52,780 bases of DNA from Oscillatoria princeps RMCB-10 (GCA_019359235.1 JAHHHT010000048.1:1-52780), one strand, 5' to 3'; shown: positions 41,619 through 50,494, counted from the stretch's first letter. Notes: a model not told the origin generated them from the sequence alone. Numbers and translations: made by a program.

Positions 41619-42815
41619 TCAAAACTCAGGCACTTCATATCTCCTCATTATCTCCGCATAATGCTTAATAATCACCTCAGCCGAACTTCCCACCCACTCC
41701 CCAACCTCTACCACACTCACCCCAGCTTTAATACATTCTGTGATAAAAGTGTGCCGCGTGTGGTACTGCGAGCGATAGTGATCGACCTTCCCTTCCCGCA
41801 CCAAGCGACTGACGATGCCTTCTTGATACTGCCCATGCACTGTCGTCCCTTTCCAGCACAGCGCATTAAAAGTGTGGGTGTTAATTTCTTTGCCGGTTAA
41901 AGAAGTAAAAACCAAGGCTTCCTTATTTAGCCAGCCCCAAGGGTCAATTGACTGCAAAAGTTTCTGTAGAGAAGCGTTGCAAGGGAAGATTCGGGGCTTG
42001 TGAGTTTTCGTATCCTTGCGAATCTTTTTAGAAGAAGCCCAAACCACAGCCTCCGAAAAATTAATTTGCGAGCAATCCTCACTGATATGCTTCCACTGCA
42101 GCCCCACCGCCTCAGAAGTCCGGCAACCTGTCGCAAACAAAAACTTCACAAAAGGGGTGTAGTGACAGTAGGTCTTATGCTCCTGAAATCCCTGAATAAT
42201 TGCGTCCCGTTCTGCGCAGGTAAAAGGGTCAATATCCCTCTCTTGTTCCACTATCTTTATTTTGTGAGCCATCCCCCTGAATGGGTTATCGTCAATCAGT
42301 GATAGCTCACAAGCCCAATTGCAGCAGGCATTTAACTGTGTTATAATTCGCTTAGCTCGGTAATCCGAGTTGTGTTCCAGGAGGTACTGGAAAATTTCCT
42401 CCGCATCTTCTACTTCCTGAAAAGGAATTTTTCTGAGATGATTGGCGACATTATCGTAAGTCAGCTTCTCTGTGCTGGCAGCAACGTGAGGCTTCTGGTG
42501 CTCTGTGTAACCCTCCCACAGTTCGGGCAGGGTTGGCGCATTCCGCTGAAAGCCTGCCGGTTTTGCCGGCGCTAAATTTGCATGCTGCCGATATTTAACT
42601 AGACTTGGATCGAAGTTACCTGATAGAATATCTGACTCAACCTCTCTGGCCTTAGACTCCACCCACAAACGGTTTTCTGGAGTGTCAGGCAAATTCGCAA
42701 AGGTTAAGTATCTTTGCTTGCCGGCATAAACTTCACGGGGAAGACGCAAGCGCAACTTACCCTTACAGGATTCCCACTCAACTGAAACTTTGCCAGATTT
42801 TTTTGCTCTGCCCAT
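41619..42815 (-). CDS. Tyrosine recombinase (phage-type integrase)
   Basis: This 398-residue protein is counted from the ATG at 42815 (a TTG 21 bp upstream is possible). The catalytic set is Arg232 in ATGCRTSEAVGLQW, a Lys in the KKIRKDTKTHKPR strand, Arg354-His355 in YHTRHTF, and the Tyr386 nucleophile in IKHYAEIMRRY. The N-terminal SAM-like domain is intact. It begins about 90 bp from the 3' end of tRNA-Ser and points away from it, the usual place for an integrase of a tRNA-targeting element. No cargo is seen: the next genes are lutABC. It may be a remnant. Confidence 0.9.
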   Translation of the reverse strand: MGRAKKSGKVSVEWESCKGKLRLRLPREVYAGKQRYLTFANLPDTPENRLWVESKAREVESDILSGNFDPSLVKYRQHANLAPAKPAGFQRNAPTLPELWEGYTEHQKPHVAASTEKLTYDNVANHLRKIPFQEVEDAEEIFQYLLEHNSDYRAKRIITQLNACCNWACELSLIDDNPFRGMAHKIKIVEQERDIDPFTCAERDAIIQGFQEHKTYCHYTPFVKFLFATGCRTSEAVGLQWKHISEDCSQINFSEAVVWASSKKIRKDTKTHKPRIFPCNASLQKLLQSIDPWGWLNKEALVFTSLTGKEINTHTFNALCWKGTTVHGQYQEGIVSRLVREGKVDHYRSQYHTRHTFITECIKAGVSVVEVGEWVGSSAEVIIKHYAEIMRRYEVPEF

Positions 42816-42905
42816 AACTGCAGCCCTGACTGTCAAGTGCTTTTATCTCACACTATAACAGTTAGGGCACAGTTGTGGCATCCATCTTTATTCTTAATTT
42901 TGGTA

Positions 42906-42992
42906 CGGAGAGGGAGGGATTCGAACCCTCGTTGAAGTTACCTTCAAACTGCATTTCCAGTGCAGCGCTTTGAACCGCTCAGCCACCTCTCC
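42906..42992 (-). tRNA. trnS: tRNA-Ser (GGA anticodon)
   Basis: On the minus strand it is 87 nt. The acceptor GGAGAGG pairs with CCTCTCC. The anticodon stem-loop CTGCA-CTGGAAA-TGCAG gives GGA. A long variable arm (TGAAGGTAACTTCA) marks class II. The T arm is GAGGGTTCGAATCCCTC. CCA is not encoded. A recombinase gene lies beside its 3' end. Confidence 0.96.
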
Positions 42993-43310
42993 AGAGGCAA
43001 ATTAGACTATTTAGTTTATTTTTTCGCCCACAGGAATATTATCGTAGCAAACCACCGGCAGCTTGGCAAGGGGTTTGGGAAAATTTTTTTTTCGGCACCG
43101 GCAGCCCCGGCCTAGTGGGCCGAGAGCCCAATGGCAGCCGGTGGGCCGAGAGCCCAATGGCAGCCGGTGGGGCTAAAGCCCAACTACAAGCCTTGGGGCT
43201 AAAGCCCAACTACAAACGCCCGCCCGCCGGCTGGATCTGGGCCCCGGTTTTGTCGTACCCTCTATACAGACCCATAACTGAGCTAGGCCCCTGTGCGGCT
43301 GAGCGAACCC
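42993..43310. other. Intergenic stretch with two kinds of direct repeat
   Basis: GTGGGCCGAGAGCCCAATGG is doubled near 43116-43165. GGGGCTAAAGCCCAACTACA is doubled near 43168-43217 and matches the insert in the phosphate permease gene. No gene is supported. Confidence 0.65.
43116..43217. repeat. Direct repeats GTGGGCCGAGAGCCC and GGGCTAAAGCCC
   Basis: Both units contain a short palindrome (GGGC...GCCC). The second type is also found in coding sequence at 29310-29372. Confidence 0.7.
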
Positions 43311-43679
43311 ATGACCCAATCGTACACCATCAAAATTCACCACCGGCAGACCGGCAAGCAATACGTCGTCCAAGTGCCAGAAGACCGCTACATCCTGCAC
43401 AGCGGCGAAAGCCAGGGCTTGGATCTGCCATTTTCCTGCCGGAATGGGGCTTGCACCACCTGTGCGGTGCGCGTCAAAGCCGGTGAGCTCTACCAGCCCG
43501 AGGCAATGGGGCTGTCTCCCGAACTGCGCCAGCAAGGCTACGCCCTGCTGTGCGTCAGCTACCCCCGCTCCGACTTGGAAGTGGAAACTCAAGATGAGGA
43601 TGAAGTCTACGAACTCCAATTTGGGCGCTACTTTGGCAAAGGCAAAGTGCGGGCGGGATTGCCCCTAGATGAGGAGTGA
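43311..43679 (+). CDS. [2Fe-2S] ferredoxin
   Basis: The product is 122 residues from MTQSYTIKIHH. The plant-type motif CRNGACTTC, with the fourth Cys in YALLCVSYP, shows a [2Fe-2S] cluster. It carries electrons between soluble enzymes. A C-terminal extension (QFGRYFGKGKVRAGLPLDEE) goes beyond the photosynthetic PetF length, so this is more likely a specialised ferredoxin than the main photosynthetic one. The partner is not known. Confidence 0.9.
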   Translation: MTQSYTIKIHHRQTGKQYVVQVPEDRYILHSGESQGLDLPFSCRNGACTTCAVRVKAGELYQPEAMGLSPELRQQGYALLCVSYPRSDLEVETQDEDEVYELQFGRYFGKGKVRAGLPLDEE

Positions 43680-43760
43680 GGGATTTGGACACCGCAGATG
43701 TGGCGCTGCAGACTAGAAGGATGATTGAAACTTTGGACACTCATCGAAAACTCCCTCAAA

Positions 43761-43804
43761 CTCCCCCTCCCCGCTGGCGGGGAGGGGGTTGGGGGGTGGG
43801 GTTC
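43761..43804. repeat. Dispersed G-rich element
   Basis: CTCCCCCTCCCCGC-TGGCGGGGAGGGGGTTGGGG form, 13 bp upstream of the nuclease-like gene start. Confidence 0.7.
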
Positions 43805-43816
43805 TTCATCCGGCGA

Positions 43817-44326
43817 ATGTCCAAAGCGGGCTGTCTGCTGTTCATCCTCTGTTTGCTTCTGGCGAGCTGCGCCGCACCGGCAGCGCCCCGAGGCGTCACA
43901 GTCTCAGTGGAGCGGGTGGTGAGCGGGCAAATGTTACAGATTGCCGGCAATCCCCTGCAGCAGGTGCGGCTGATAGGGATTGAGGCACCGGATTTCAAGC
44001 AGCACCCCTGGGGGCTGGAAGCCAAAAAGCGGCTGGAGGCGATGATTGACAGCCAGCCGGTGTTGCTGGAATTTGATGTGGAGGAGAAATTTTGCTATAA
44101 CAGCCGGTGCCGGCAATTGGCTTATGTCTGGCGAGAGGGGAAACTCCTCAATGAGGAGCTGGTTAAACAAGGTTACGCCCTAGCAGAGCCGCGATCTCCC
44201 AACGTCAAATACACTGAACGCTTGGCGCGCGCCCAAGAATGGGCCAGACTTATGGGAGAGGGGATTTGGAACCCTGACAGCCCGATGCGCCTTCCGCCGG
44301 CTGATTTTCGCCGCCAGAGTCGATAA
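43817..44326 (+). CDS. SNase-like lipoprotein nuclease
   Basis: The product is 169 residues. I start at ATG 43817, which gives a lipoprotein signal (FILCLLLASC). The codons upstream are a repeat. The SNase fold shows VSGQMLQIAG, VRLIGIEAPDF with the first Arg, GLEAKKRLEAM with Glu, and SRCRQLAYVW with the second Arg, so the catalytic trio is present. It may be an envelope nuclease. Nuclease activity has not been shown. Confidence 0.85.
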   Translation: MSKAGCLLFILCLLLASCAAPAAPRGVTVSVERVVSGQMLQIAGNPLQQVRLIGIEAPDFKQHPWGLEAKKRLEAMIDSQPVLLEFDVEEKFCYNSRCRQLAYVWREGKLLNEELVKQGYALAEPRSPNVKYTERLARAQEWARLMGEGIWNPDSPMRLPPADFRRQSR

Positions 44327-44364
44327 TTGTAAATTGTCAATTGTAGATAGGTGCTTCCGTGACT

Positions 44365-45213
44365 ATGAACCGGCATACCCCTGAACAGCTGCAAACATTC
44401 CTGGATATCGCCACCGAGGCGGCGTGCGCAGCCGGTGCGGTGCAGCTTGCCTACTTGGGCAAATTACAAGAAATTCAAGAAAAAGGGCGTCCGGGGGATT
44501 TGGTAACCGCAGCAGACAAAGCGTCGGAAGAGGCAATTCTGGCGGTACTGCGGCGTCATGTACCGGATCACGGGATTCTGGCAGAGGAAAGCGGTGCGCT
44601 GGGGAATACTAGCAGCGAATACCTGTGGGCGATTGACCCGCTGGATGGCACCACCAACTACGCTCACCAGTATCCCTTCTTTTCCGCCTCAGTGGGGTTG
44701 CTGATAGAGGGCGTTCCCCAAGTGGGAGCGATTTTCGACCCGTTTCATAACGAATTGTTTCGAGCCGCCATTGGGCTGGGTGCGACGCGCAACCGCCACC
44801 CCATACAGGTTTCTCAAACAGCGGATCTGGGCAAGAGCTTGCTCGTCACCGGCTTCCCCTACGACCGGTGGGAAACCGCTGACAATAATTATGCCGAGTT
44901 CTGTCACCTCACCCATTTGACCCAGGGCGTGCGGCGCAGCGGTTCAGCGTCGCTGGATTTGGCTCACGTCGCCTGCGGGCGCGTGGAGGGATACTGGGAG
45001 CGCGGGCTTTCCCCTTGGGATGTGGCAGCCGGTGTGGTATTGGTAGAAGAAGCTGGCGGACGGGTGACAGCCTACGACTGCAGCCCGTTGCAAATCAGCT
45101 CCGGACGGCTTCTGGCCACCAACGGCCACCTTCACCACCGCCTTAGCAAAGAATTGTTACAGGTTCGCCCTCTGGCATCGTGGGGTTTTACAGTCCCCTC
45201 GGAAAATCACTAA
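44365..45213 (+). CDS. Inositol monophosphatase family protein
   Basis: The product is 282 residues. The motif set is GDLVTAADKASEE, ILAEESGA, WAIDPLDGTTNYAHQYP with metal-binding Asp, and WERGLSPWDVAAGVVLVEEAGG. This is the Mg-dependent phosphatase family acting on inositol phosphate, histidinol phosphate or PAP. The sequence does not tell which. A GTG 6 bp upstream is an alternative start. Confidence 0.9.
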   Translation: MNRHTPEQLQTFLDIATEAACAAGAVQLAYLGKLQEIQEKGRPGDLVTAADKASEEAILAVLRRHVPDHGILAEESGALGNTSSEYLWAIDPLDGTTNYAHQYPFFSASVGLLIEGVPQVGAIFDPFHNELFRAAIGLGATRNRHPIQVSQTADLGKSLLVTGFPYDRWETADNNYAEFCHLTHLTQGVRRSGSASLDLAHVACGRVEGYWERGLSPWDVAAGVVLVEEAGGRVTAYDCSPLQISSGRLLATNGHLHHRLSKELLQVRPLASWGFTVPSENH

Positions 45214-45279
45214 TGCAGGGGTGAGGGCAGGCGCGATACATTAGAAGAATTGAACGGCAGCGAAGGGGGATGGCGCACC

Positions 45280-46239
45280 ATGTCTTTTGCAATTGAACGA
45301 GGGCTATTTAAGTTTGACTTCACCGACTACCATGCCATTTTAGGGGTGCCGGTTGGTGCGGACTTCAATGAAATCCGCAAACGGTATCTGAAAATTGCCC
45401 GCCGGCTGCACCCTGACAGTTGCAAGGCTGAAAGCGAAACGGAAAAACAGCTGGCTAGCGATTTGTTTTCCAAGCTGGTCAGTCCGGCTTACTCGAAATT
45501 TTCCAACGAGCGCGAGCGGGCGGAATATACTGTACTGCTGGGGATGATTGGCAAGCGCGTCTTGCAGGAAAAGGCCAAAATTCAAATTCAGAGCGATTTG
45601 GCCAAGCAGCTATTTCAGGCGAGCGAGTTGGAGAAAGCCTACAAAACTTTAGTGGGCAACCTGGCAGAACACCAGTATGAGTCTCTGGCAAAAAGCCTGG
45701 AAGCGATCGCCCAAATCAGCGAGCTGAACATGGTTTACTTGATGCGGAAAGAGAGCAAGGGCTCAGTTGCGGGATCTGCCTCGCAAACTAAGCAGCCGGC
45801 AGCCCCAGGAGCCGCACCGCCCGCTCCCACCCCAGGAGCCGCCCCCGCTGCAGCCGCACCGCCGCCTCCGCCGCCCGCAGCTAAGGCGGAATCGCGCGTG
45901 GATGCGTACTGCAGGCGGGCGGAAGAGTGGGTGGCGAGCAAAAATTTCGCCCAAGCGACTCTGGAGTTGAAAGATGCCCTGAAGATAGAGCCGAAAAATA
46001 GCCGGTGTCACGGAATGCTGGGGATGGTTTATTTTAAGCAAAATCAGCCGGGAATGGCAAAGGTTCACATTAATAAAGCCCTGGAATTGAATCCCTCTGA
46101 GCCGGTGGCGCTAGAAGCTAAGAAACTCCTGGAAAAGCCGCCTCAGAAAGCTGACGGGAAGGGCTCCCAGCCGCCCTCGAAATCCGGAAAGCCAGGAGGC
46201 GGTTTCTTGGACGGTTTATTTGGCGGGAAGAAAAAATAA
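45280..46239 (+). CDS. J-domain/TPR protein
   Basis: The product is 319 residues. The J domain (about 10-75) has YHAILGVPVGADFNEIRKRY and an HPD at RRLHPDS. A helical middle part, a Pro/Ala-rich linker (about 165-205) and two TPR units (CRRAEEWVASKNFAQATLEL and HGMLGMVYFKQNQPGMAKVH) follow, with a basic C-terminus (FGGKKK). J proteins stimulate DnaK. The TPRs bind a client or partner. The stop overlaps the hisZ start by one base. Start chosen at ATG 45280. Confidence 0.88.
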   Translation: MSFAIERGLFKFDFTDYHAILGVPVGADFNEIRKRYLKIARRLHPDSCKAESETEKQLASDLFSKLVSPAYSKFSNERERAEYTVLLGMIGKRVLQEKAKIQIQSDLAKQLFQASELEKAYKTLVGNLAEHQYESLAKSLEAIAQISELNMVYLMRKESKGSVAGSASQTKQPAAPGAAPPAPTPGAAPAAAAPPPPPPAAKAESRVDAYCRRAEEWVASKNFAQATLELKDALKIEPKNSRCHGMLGMVYFKQNQPGMAKVHINKALELNPSEPVALEAKKLLEKPPQKADGKGSQPPSKSGKPGGGFLDGLFGGKKK

Positions 46240-47456
46240 TGGTATATCAACCACCAATGGGCGCCAGGGATTTACTTCCCCTCGATGTCGCTCAAAAATA
46301 CTGGATTGAGGAGCGCTTGCGGCTGGTTTTTCGCCGCTGGGGCTATCACTGGATTATTACTTCGACTCTGGAACGCCTGGATACGCTAATGGCTGGGGGG
46401 GCTATCCAGCCCTCAACGGTTATCCAGGTGTACGATGAGGATGAGGTGCTGGGGTTGCGCCCAGAACTGACTGCTTCCATCGCCCGCGCCGCCGTGACTC
46501 GCATGGCGGGCGCGACTTATCCGCTGCGCCTGTACTATATTGCTAACGTGTTCCGCCGGGCGGGGGAAAGGATTCACGGCGGACAGCAGGAGTTCTACCA
46601 AGCCGGGGTGGAACTCTTGGGGGCGGGCGGGTTGATGGCGGATGCGGAAATTCTGCTGCTGCTGTCTGACTGCTTGCAGAGTCTGGGGCTGAGCCGGTGG
46701 CGCGTGATTTTAGGAGAGGCGGGGCTGATGCGATCGCTGCTCTCGGCTTTCCCGCCGGCTCTGCAAGATACGGTGCGCCACGCGATCGCTAATCTCGACC
46801 GCGTGACTCTGGAAACTCTGCCCCTGACGCCAGAACTGCGGGAGCGAGCCCTGCTGCTGTTCGATTTGCGGGGACGCCCCGCTGACGTGCTGCAGCGGGT
46901 TGGCAGTTTGGATCTTGACTCACATCAGCGGCAAATTGTCAACACCCTTAAATCGCTGATTGAGTTGCTAGACGAATGTTCGCCGGCTGGGTTACCTGCG
47001 ATCCTCGATTTGAGCTTGATTCAGACTTTCGACTATTACACCGGCATCGTGTTTGAAGTCGTCAGCGAGACTGACGGTGGACAGCGAGTCCTCGGTCAGG
47101 GGGGGCGCTACGACCAGCTGCTCGGACTGTATGACCCCCAAGGGCAAACCGCACCGGGAATTGGCTTTTGCCTGAATATCGAAGACTTGCAGCAGGTGCT
47201 GCAGCCCACCGGCAAGCTTCCTGAGGATACAGCACCTTGTGACTGGCTAGTGGTGCCGGTGGCTCCCCACGATTCCGCAGCCGCGTTCGCCCACGCCCAA
47301 AAGCTCAGAGAAAGCGGGGAGTTAGTGCGGGTGGAGGTGGAATTGGGGCTGCGGGATACGCCCGAATCGCTCCGCGAATACGCCCAGCGCCGGGGGATTA
47401 AGCAGATTGCCCGCGTCAGGGGTGCCGGTGAGCCCGAAATTGAAACTTTGAGTTAA
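46239..47456 (+). CDS. hisZ: ATP phosphoribosyltransferase regulatory subunit
   Basis: The product is 405 residues. It has the HisRS-like catalytic fold without the tRNA parts: GARDLLPLDVAQKYWIEERL, RPELTASIARAAVTRM, RLYYIANVFRR, GQQEFYQAGVELLG and FDYYTGIVFEV. HisZ partners with short-form HisG in the first step of histidine synthesis. It is translationally coupled to the J-domain gene. Confidence 0.93.
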   Translation: MVYQPPMGARDLLPLDVAQKYWIEERLRLVFRRWGYHWIITSTLERLDTLMAGGAIQPSTVIQVYDEDEVLGLRPELTASIARAAVTRMAGATYPLRLYYIANVFRRAGERIHGGQQEFYQAGVELLGAGGLMADAEILLLLSDCLQSLGLSRWRVILGEAGLMRSLLSAFPPALQDTVRHAIANLDRVTLETLPLTPELRERALLLFDLRGRPADVLQRVGSLDLDSHQRQIVNTLKSLIELLDECSPAGLPAILDLSLIQTFDYYTGIVFEVVSETDGGQRVLGQGGRYDQLLGLYDPQGQTAPGIGFCLNIEDLQQVLQPTGKLPEDTAPCDWLVVPVAPHDSAAAFAHAQKLRESGELVRVEVELGLRDTPESLREYAQRRGIKQIARVRGAGEPEIETLS

Positions 47457-47512
47457 AGATAGTAGTAGGTGCGCAGCACCTTACTAAGAACTGCTGAGAG
47501 AGGAAGAACACT

Positions 47513-47737
47513 GTGCCGCACACGATTGTTACTGATGTTTGCGAAGGCGTCGCCGATTGCGTCGAGGCTTGCCCTGTTGCTTGCATTCACGAAGGTCCGG
47601 GTAAAAATTTTAAGGGAACTGACTGGTATTGGATTGATTTTGCCACCTGCATCGACTGTGGAATCTGCTTGGAAGTATGCCCAGTAGAAGGAGCGATTGT
47701 TGCAGAAGAACGCCCTGAGTTGCAAAAAACACCCTAG
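47513..47737 (+). CDS. Bacterial-type 4Fe-4S ferredoxin
   Basis: The product is 74 residues from a GTG start with GAGAGGAAG upstream. Two cluster motifs are present: VCEGVADCVEACPVACIH (an incomplete first set typical of 7Fe ferredoxins) and CIDCGICLEVCPVEGAI. It is a low-potential electron carrier with no fixed partner here. Confidence 0.93.
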   Translation: MPHTIVTDVCEGVADCVEACPVACIHEGPGKNFKGTDWYWIDFATCIDCGICLEVCPVEGAIVAEERPELQKTP

Positions 47738-47745
47738 ATAAACAT

Positions 47746-47769
47746 AAAGCCTCCCTTCTGGGGGGCTTT
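47746..47769 (+). terminator. Hairpin after the ferredoxin gene
   Basis: AAAGCCTCCC and GGGGGGCTTT pair (one G-T) around TTCT. Confidence 0.6.
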
Positions 47770-47912
47770 GGGGTAGCCCCAAAACATTTATCTCATCTCC
47801 GACTGCATTGTTTATGGATAGGAGCCGAGTCAGGGAGTGGGAGAGAAAAGCGCCCCCTTTCGCCGAAAATAGCTAGCGTCCGAACGGTTACTGTCAGCAT
47901 GAGAGCAGCAAT

Positions 47913-48530
47913 ATGCTATCCAAATTTACCCCACAATTAGACTTAGGCACAGCCGGCTTGGAACCCGTACCCATAGAAAACCCAGGACTCACCTGCATCC
48001 CTGAATACACGCCGCCAGACTAACAGAGTCAATTGCTCAACCTGATTGACCGGCAGCCGTGGTCAGGGGAACTAAAGCGGCGGGTGCAGCACTACGGCTA
48101 CAAATATGATTACAAAAAACGCGCCGTAATTCAAGCAATGTACCTGGGGGAATTGCCGGCTTGGGCGAAAAAACTTGCCGGCAGACTCCATCAACAAGGC
48201 TTCACCCCACAAATCCCCGACCAACTGATTGTCAACGAATACAAACCCGGACAGGGCATCGCCAGCCATATCGACTGCGTTTCCTGCTTTGGCGATCCCA
48301 TTCTTTGCCTGAGCTTGGGGAGTGCCTGCGTCATGAATTTCACGCACATACCGGCAGGTATAAAAGCAGCTCTCCTTTTGCAACCCGGAAGCTTACTTAT
48401 CCTGCAAGGAGAAGCCCGATATCAGTGGCATCACAGCATCGCCCCCAGAAAGCGAGACAAATATCGAGGTGCAGAACTTGCCAGAACCCGAAGAGTATCG
48501 CTGACATTCAGGACGGTATTAAAGCGCTAG
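47913..48530 (+). pseudogene. alkB: AlkB-like 2-oxoglutarate dioxygenase with an in-frame stop
   Basis: The frame from ATG 47913 codes an N-terminus like other AlkB proteins (MLSKFTPQLDLGTAGLEPVP, then GLTCIPEYTPPD), then TAA at 48021-48023, then continues unbroken with QSQLLNLIDRQPWSGELKRR to 48530. The downstream part keeps the motifs NEYKPGQGIASHID (Fe ligands His and Asp), HHSIAPRKRD (third ligand) and RRVSLTF (2-oxoglutarate Arg). AlkB repairs alkylated bases. A downstream start at TTG 48033 could still make an almost complete enzyme lacking 40 residues. Sequencing error is also possible. Confidence 0.8.
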
Positions 48531-48569
48531 CACTTTTTAAAGCAGCTTGCTTTAATTTTTCTGGGTTCA

Positions 48570-48743
48570 GACTTGACAGAGAGCCGGTTTAACTGCTATC
48601 CTTATTAACACCCACATACCGGCCTGCCTTATGGCGTCTTTGACGTCTTGGCGGTAAGAAAAATCCGCCCAGAAAGCTTCCTGACTTGACAGAGAGCCGG
48701 TGAAAGTGCTATCCTTATAAACACCTATATACCTGTCTGCCTT
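48570..48743 (+). promoter_or_regulatory. Duplicated promoter-like repeat before the JAMM gene
   Basis: The string GACTTGACAGAGAGCCGGT, followed by a ...TGCTATCCTTAT...AACACC run, occurs at 48570-48630 and at 48683-48743. In the second copy TTGACA (48686-48691), a 17-18-bp spacer and TATCCT fit a promoter, 47 bp before the start codon. Confidence 0.6.
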
Positions 48744-48762
48744 CTTGGCGTTATTGGCGTCT

Positions 48763-49236
48763 ATGGCGGTTATAAAACTCCACCCCGAGCACCTGCAAAC
48801 CATCCGCGCCCATGCCGAAAGCACCTATCCCGAAGAGTGCTGCGGTTTGCTGCTGGGCGCAATCAGCGGGGATGAGAAAACAGTCGTAGAAGTTTGGCCT
48901 GCTCCCAACGCCTGGACTGCCGAAACCGCTGAAGAGCTGTCAGCCGAAGCCTCCTTGACAAAAGAGCGCAGATATGTTATTGAGCCGAGAGCGATGCTGG
49001 AAGCGCAGCGGGAAGCGCGGAACCGGCAGTTAGTTATTCTCGGTTTCTATCACAGCCATCCCGACAGCCGGGCCATTCCCTCAGAGTGCGATCGGGAATA
49101 CGCTTGGGCAATCTACTCGTATATTATTGTCGGAGTCCGGCAAGGCATTGCCGGCGAGATCGGAAGCTGGTGCCTGGATGACGCCCGCAGCTTCGAGGCA
49201 GAGGAAATCCTCACCGGCAAGCTTTGCCCGAAATAA
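48763..49236 (+). CDS. JAMM-motif metallopeptidase (M67)
   Basis: The product is 157 residues from MAVIKLHPEHLQ. The JAMM set is Glu in YPEECCGLLLG, HSHPDSRAIPSECD (two His, Ser, Asp) and the following Tyr-rich helix. Bacterial members cleave sulfur-carrier proteins from products, as Mec does in the CysO pathway of mycobacteria. It lies 85 bp before moeB-rhodanese in the same direction, which fits a sulfur-carrier role. The carrier protein itself is not in the window. Confidence 0.88.
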   Translation: MAVIKLHPEHLQTIRAHAESTYPEECCGLLLGAISGDEKTVVEVWPAPNAWTAETAEELSAEASLTKERRYVIEPRAMLEAQREARNRQLVILGFYHSHPDSRAIPSECDREYAWAIYSYIIVGVRQGIAGEIGSWCLDDARSFEAEEILTGKLCPK

Positions 49237-49321
49237 AGAAACAATTCTAAAAACTGCCGGCCAACAAAGCCACAACGGATTTAGATAAGATAATATTCCG
49301 CTCTCCGCTAGCTAGACTGCT

Positions 49322-50494
49322 ATGCTCAACCCCAATCCCGACGAGATCCAGCTGACAAAAGAAGAATACGAACGATACTCGCGCCACCTCATCCTCCCGG
49401 AAATCGGACTGGAAGGGCAAAAGCGCCTGAAAGCCGCCAGCGTTATGTGCGTGGGCACCGGCGGGCTCGGTGCGCCGCTGCTGCTGTACCTGGCAGCTGC
49501 CGGTGTCGGGCGCATTGGCATCGTAGATTTCGATGTCGTAGATCATTCTAACCTGCAGCGGCAAGTCATCCACGGCACATCCTGGGTGGGAAAGCCTAAA
49601 ATAGAGTCCGCCAAAAACCGGATTCTAGAGATTAACCCCTACTGCCAGGTGGACTTGTACGAAACCCGCCTGACATCCCAGAACGCCCTGGATATCATCC
49701 GCCCCTACGATATCGTCGCAGACGGCACCGATAACTTCCCCACCCGGTATCTGGTGAACGACGCCTGCGTTCTCCTGAACAAGCCCAACGTCTACGGTTC
49801 CATCTTCCGCTTTGAAGGGCAGGCGACCGTCTTCAACTACCAAGATGGCCCGAACTACCGCGACTTGTATCCCGAACCCCCGCCACCGGGGATGGTGCCC
49901 TCCTGCGCAGAAGGCGGCGTTTTGGGGATTTTGCCGGGGATTATCGGCGTCATCCAGGCGACGGAAACCGTCAAAATAATTACCGGTGCCGGCACCACCC
50001 TCAGCGGACGCCTGCTGCTGTACAATGCCCTGGATATGAAGTTCCGGGAGTTGAAGCTGCGCCCCAACCCGGTGCGACCGGTGATTGAGAAATTAATCGA
50101 CTACGAGCAGTTCTGCGGCATTCCCCAAGCAAGAGCAGAGGAGGAGAAACAAAAGATGGAAATCCCTGAGATGACGGTGCGCGAGCTCAAGCAACTGATT
50201 GACAGCGGTGCGGATGATTTCGTGCTGGTCGATGTTCGCAATCCCAACGAGTACGAGATTGCTAAGATTCCCGGGGCAGTGTTAGTGCCGCTACCGGATA
50301 TTGAGCGCGGGGAAGGCGTTGAGAAGGTGAAGCAATTGCTCAACGGGCACCGGCTGATCGCTCACTGCAAGATGGGCGGGCGCTCGGCCAAGGCGCTGGG
50401 CATCCTCAAAGAAGCTGGTATTGCCGGCACGAACGTTAAAGGCGGGATTACCGCTTGGAGTCAGGAAATCGACCCCTCTGTTCCTGAGTATTAA
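49322..50494 (+). CDS. moeB: MoeB-like adenylyltransferase with C-terminal rhodanese domain
   Basis: The product is 390 residues. The adenylation domain spans about 1-255: GTGGLGAPLLLYLAAAGVGR, DNFPTRYLVNDAC and Cys195 in VPSCAEGGVLG. The rhodanese domain spans about 283-390 with Cys349 in AHCKMGGRSAK. It activates the C-terminus of MoaD/ThiS-like proteins, and the rhodanese then provides sulfur. The two CxxC zinc pairs of E. coli MoeB are absent (NYRDLYP in place of CYRCLYP). The start is the ATG at 49322. Confidence 0.92.
   Translation: MLNPNPDEIQLTKEEYERYSRHLILPEIGLEGQKRLKAASVMCVGTGGLGAPLLLYLAAAGVGRIGIVDFDVVDHSNLQRQVIHGTSWVGKPKIESAKNRILEINPYCQVDLYETRLTSQNALDIIRPYDIVADGTDNFPTRYLVNDACVLLNKPNVYGSIFRFEGQATVFNYQDGPNYRDLYPEPPPPGMVPSCAEGGVLGILPGIIGVIQATETVKIITGAGTTLSGRLLLYNALDMKFRELKLRPNPVRPVIEKLIDYEQFCGIPQARAEEEKQKMEIPEMTVRELKQLIDSGADDFVLVDVRNPNEYEIAKIPGAVLVPLPDIERGEGVEKVKQLLNGHRLIAHCKMGGRSAKALGILKEAGIAGTNVKGGITAWSQEIDPSVPEY

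Noticed and set aside
41619-42836. Prophage
   Set aside because: Only a recombinase is present. There are no structural, lysis or replication genes nearby.
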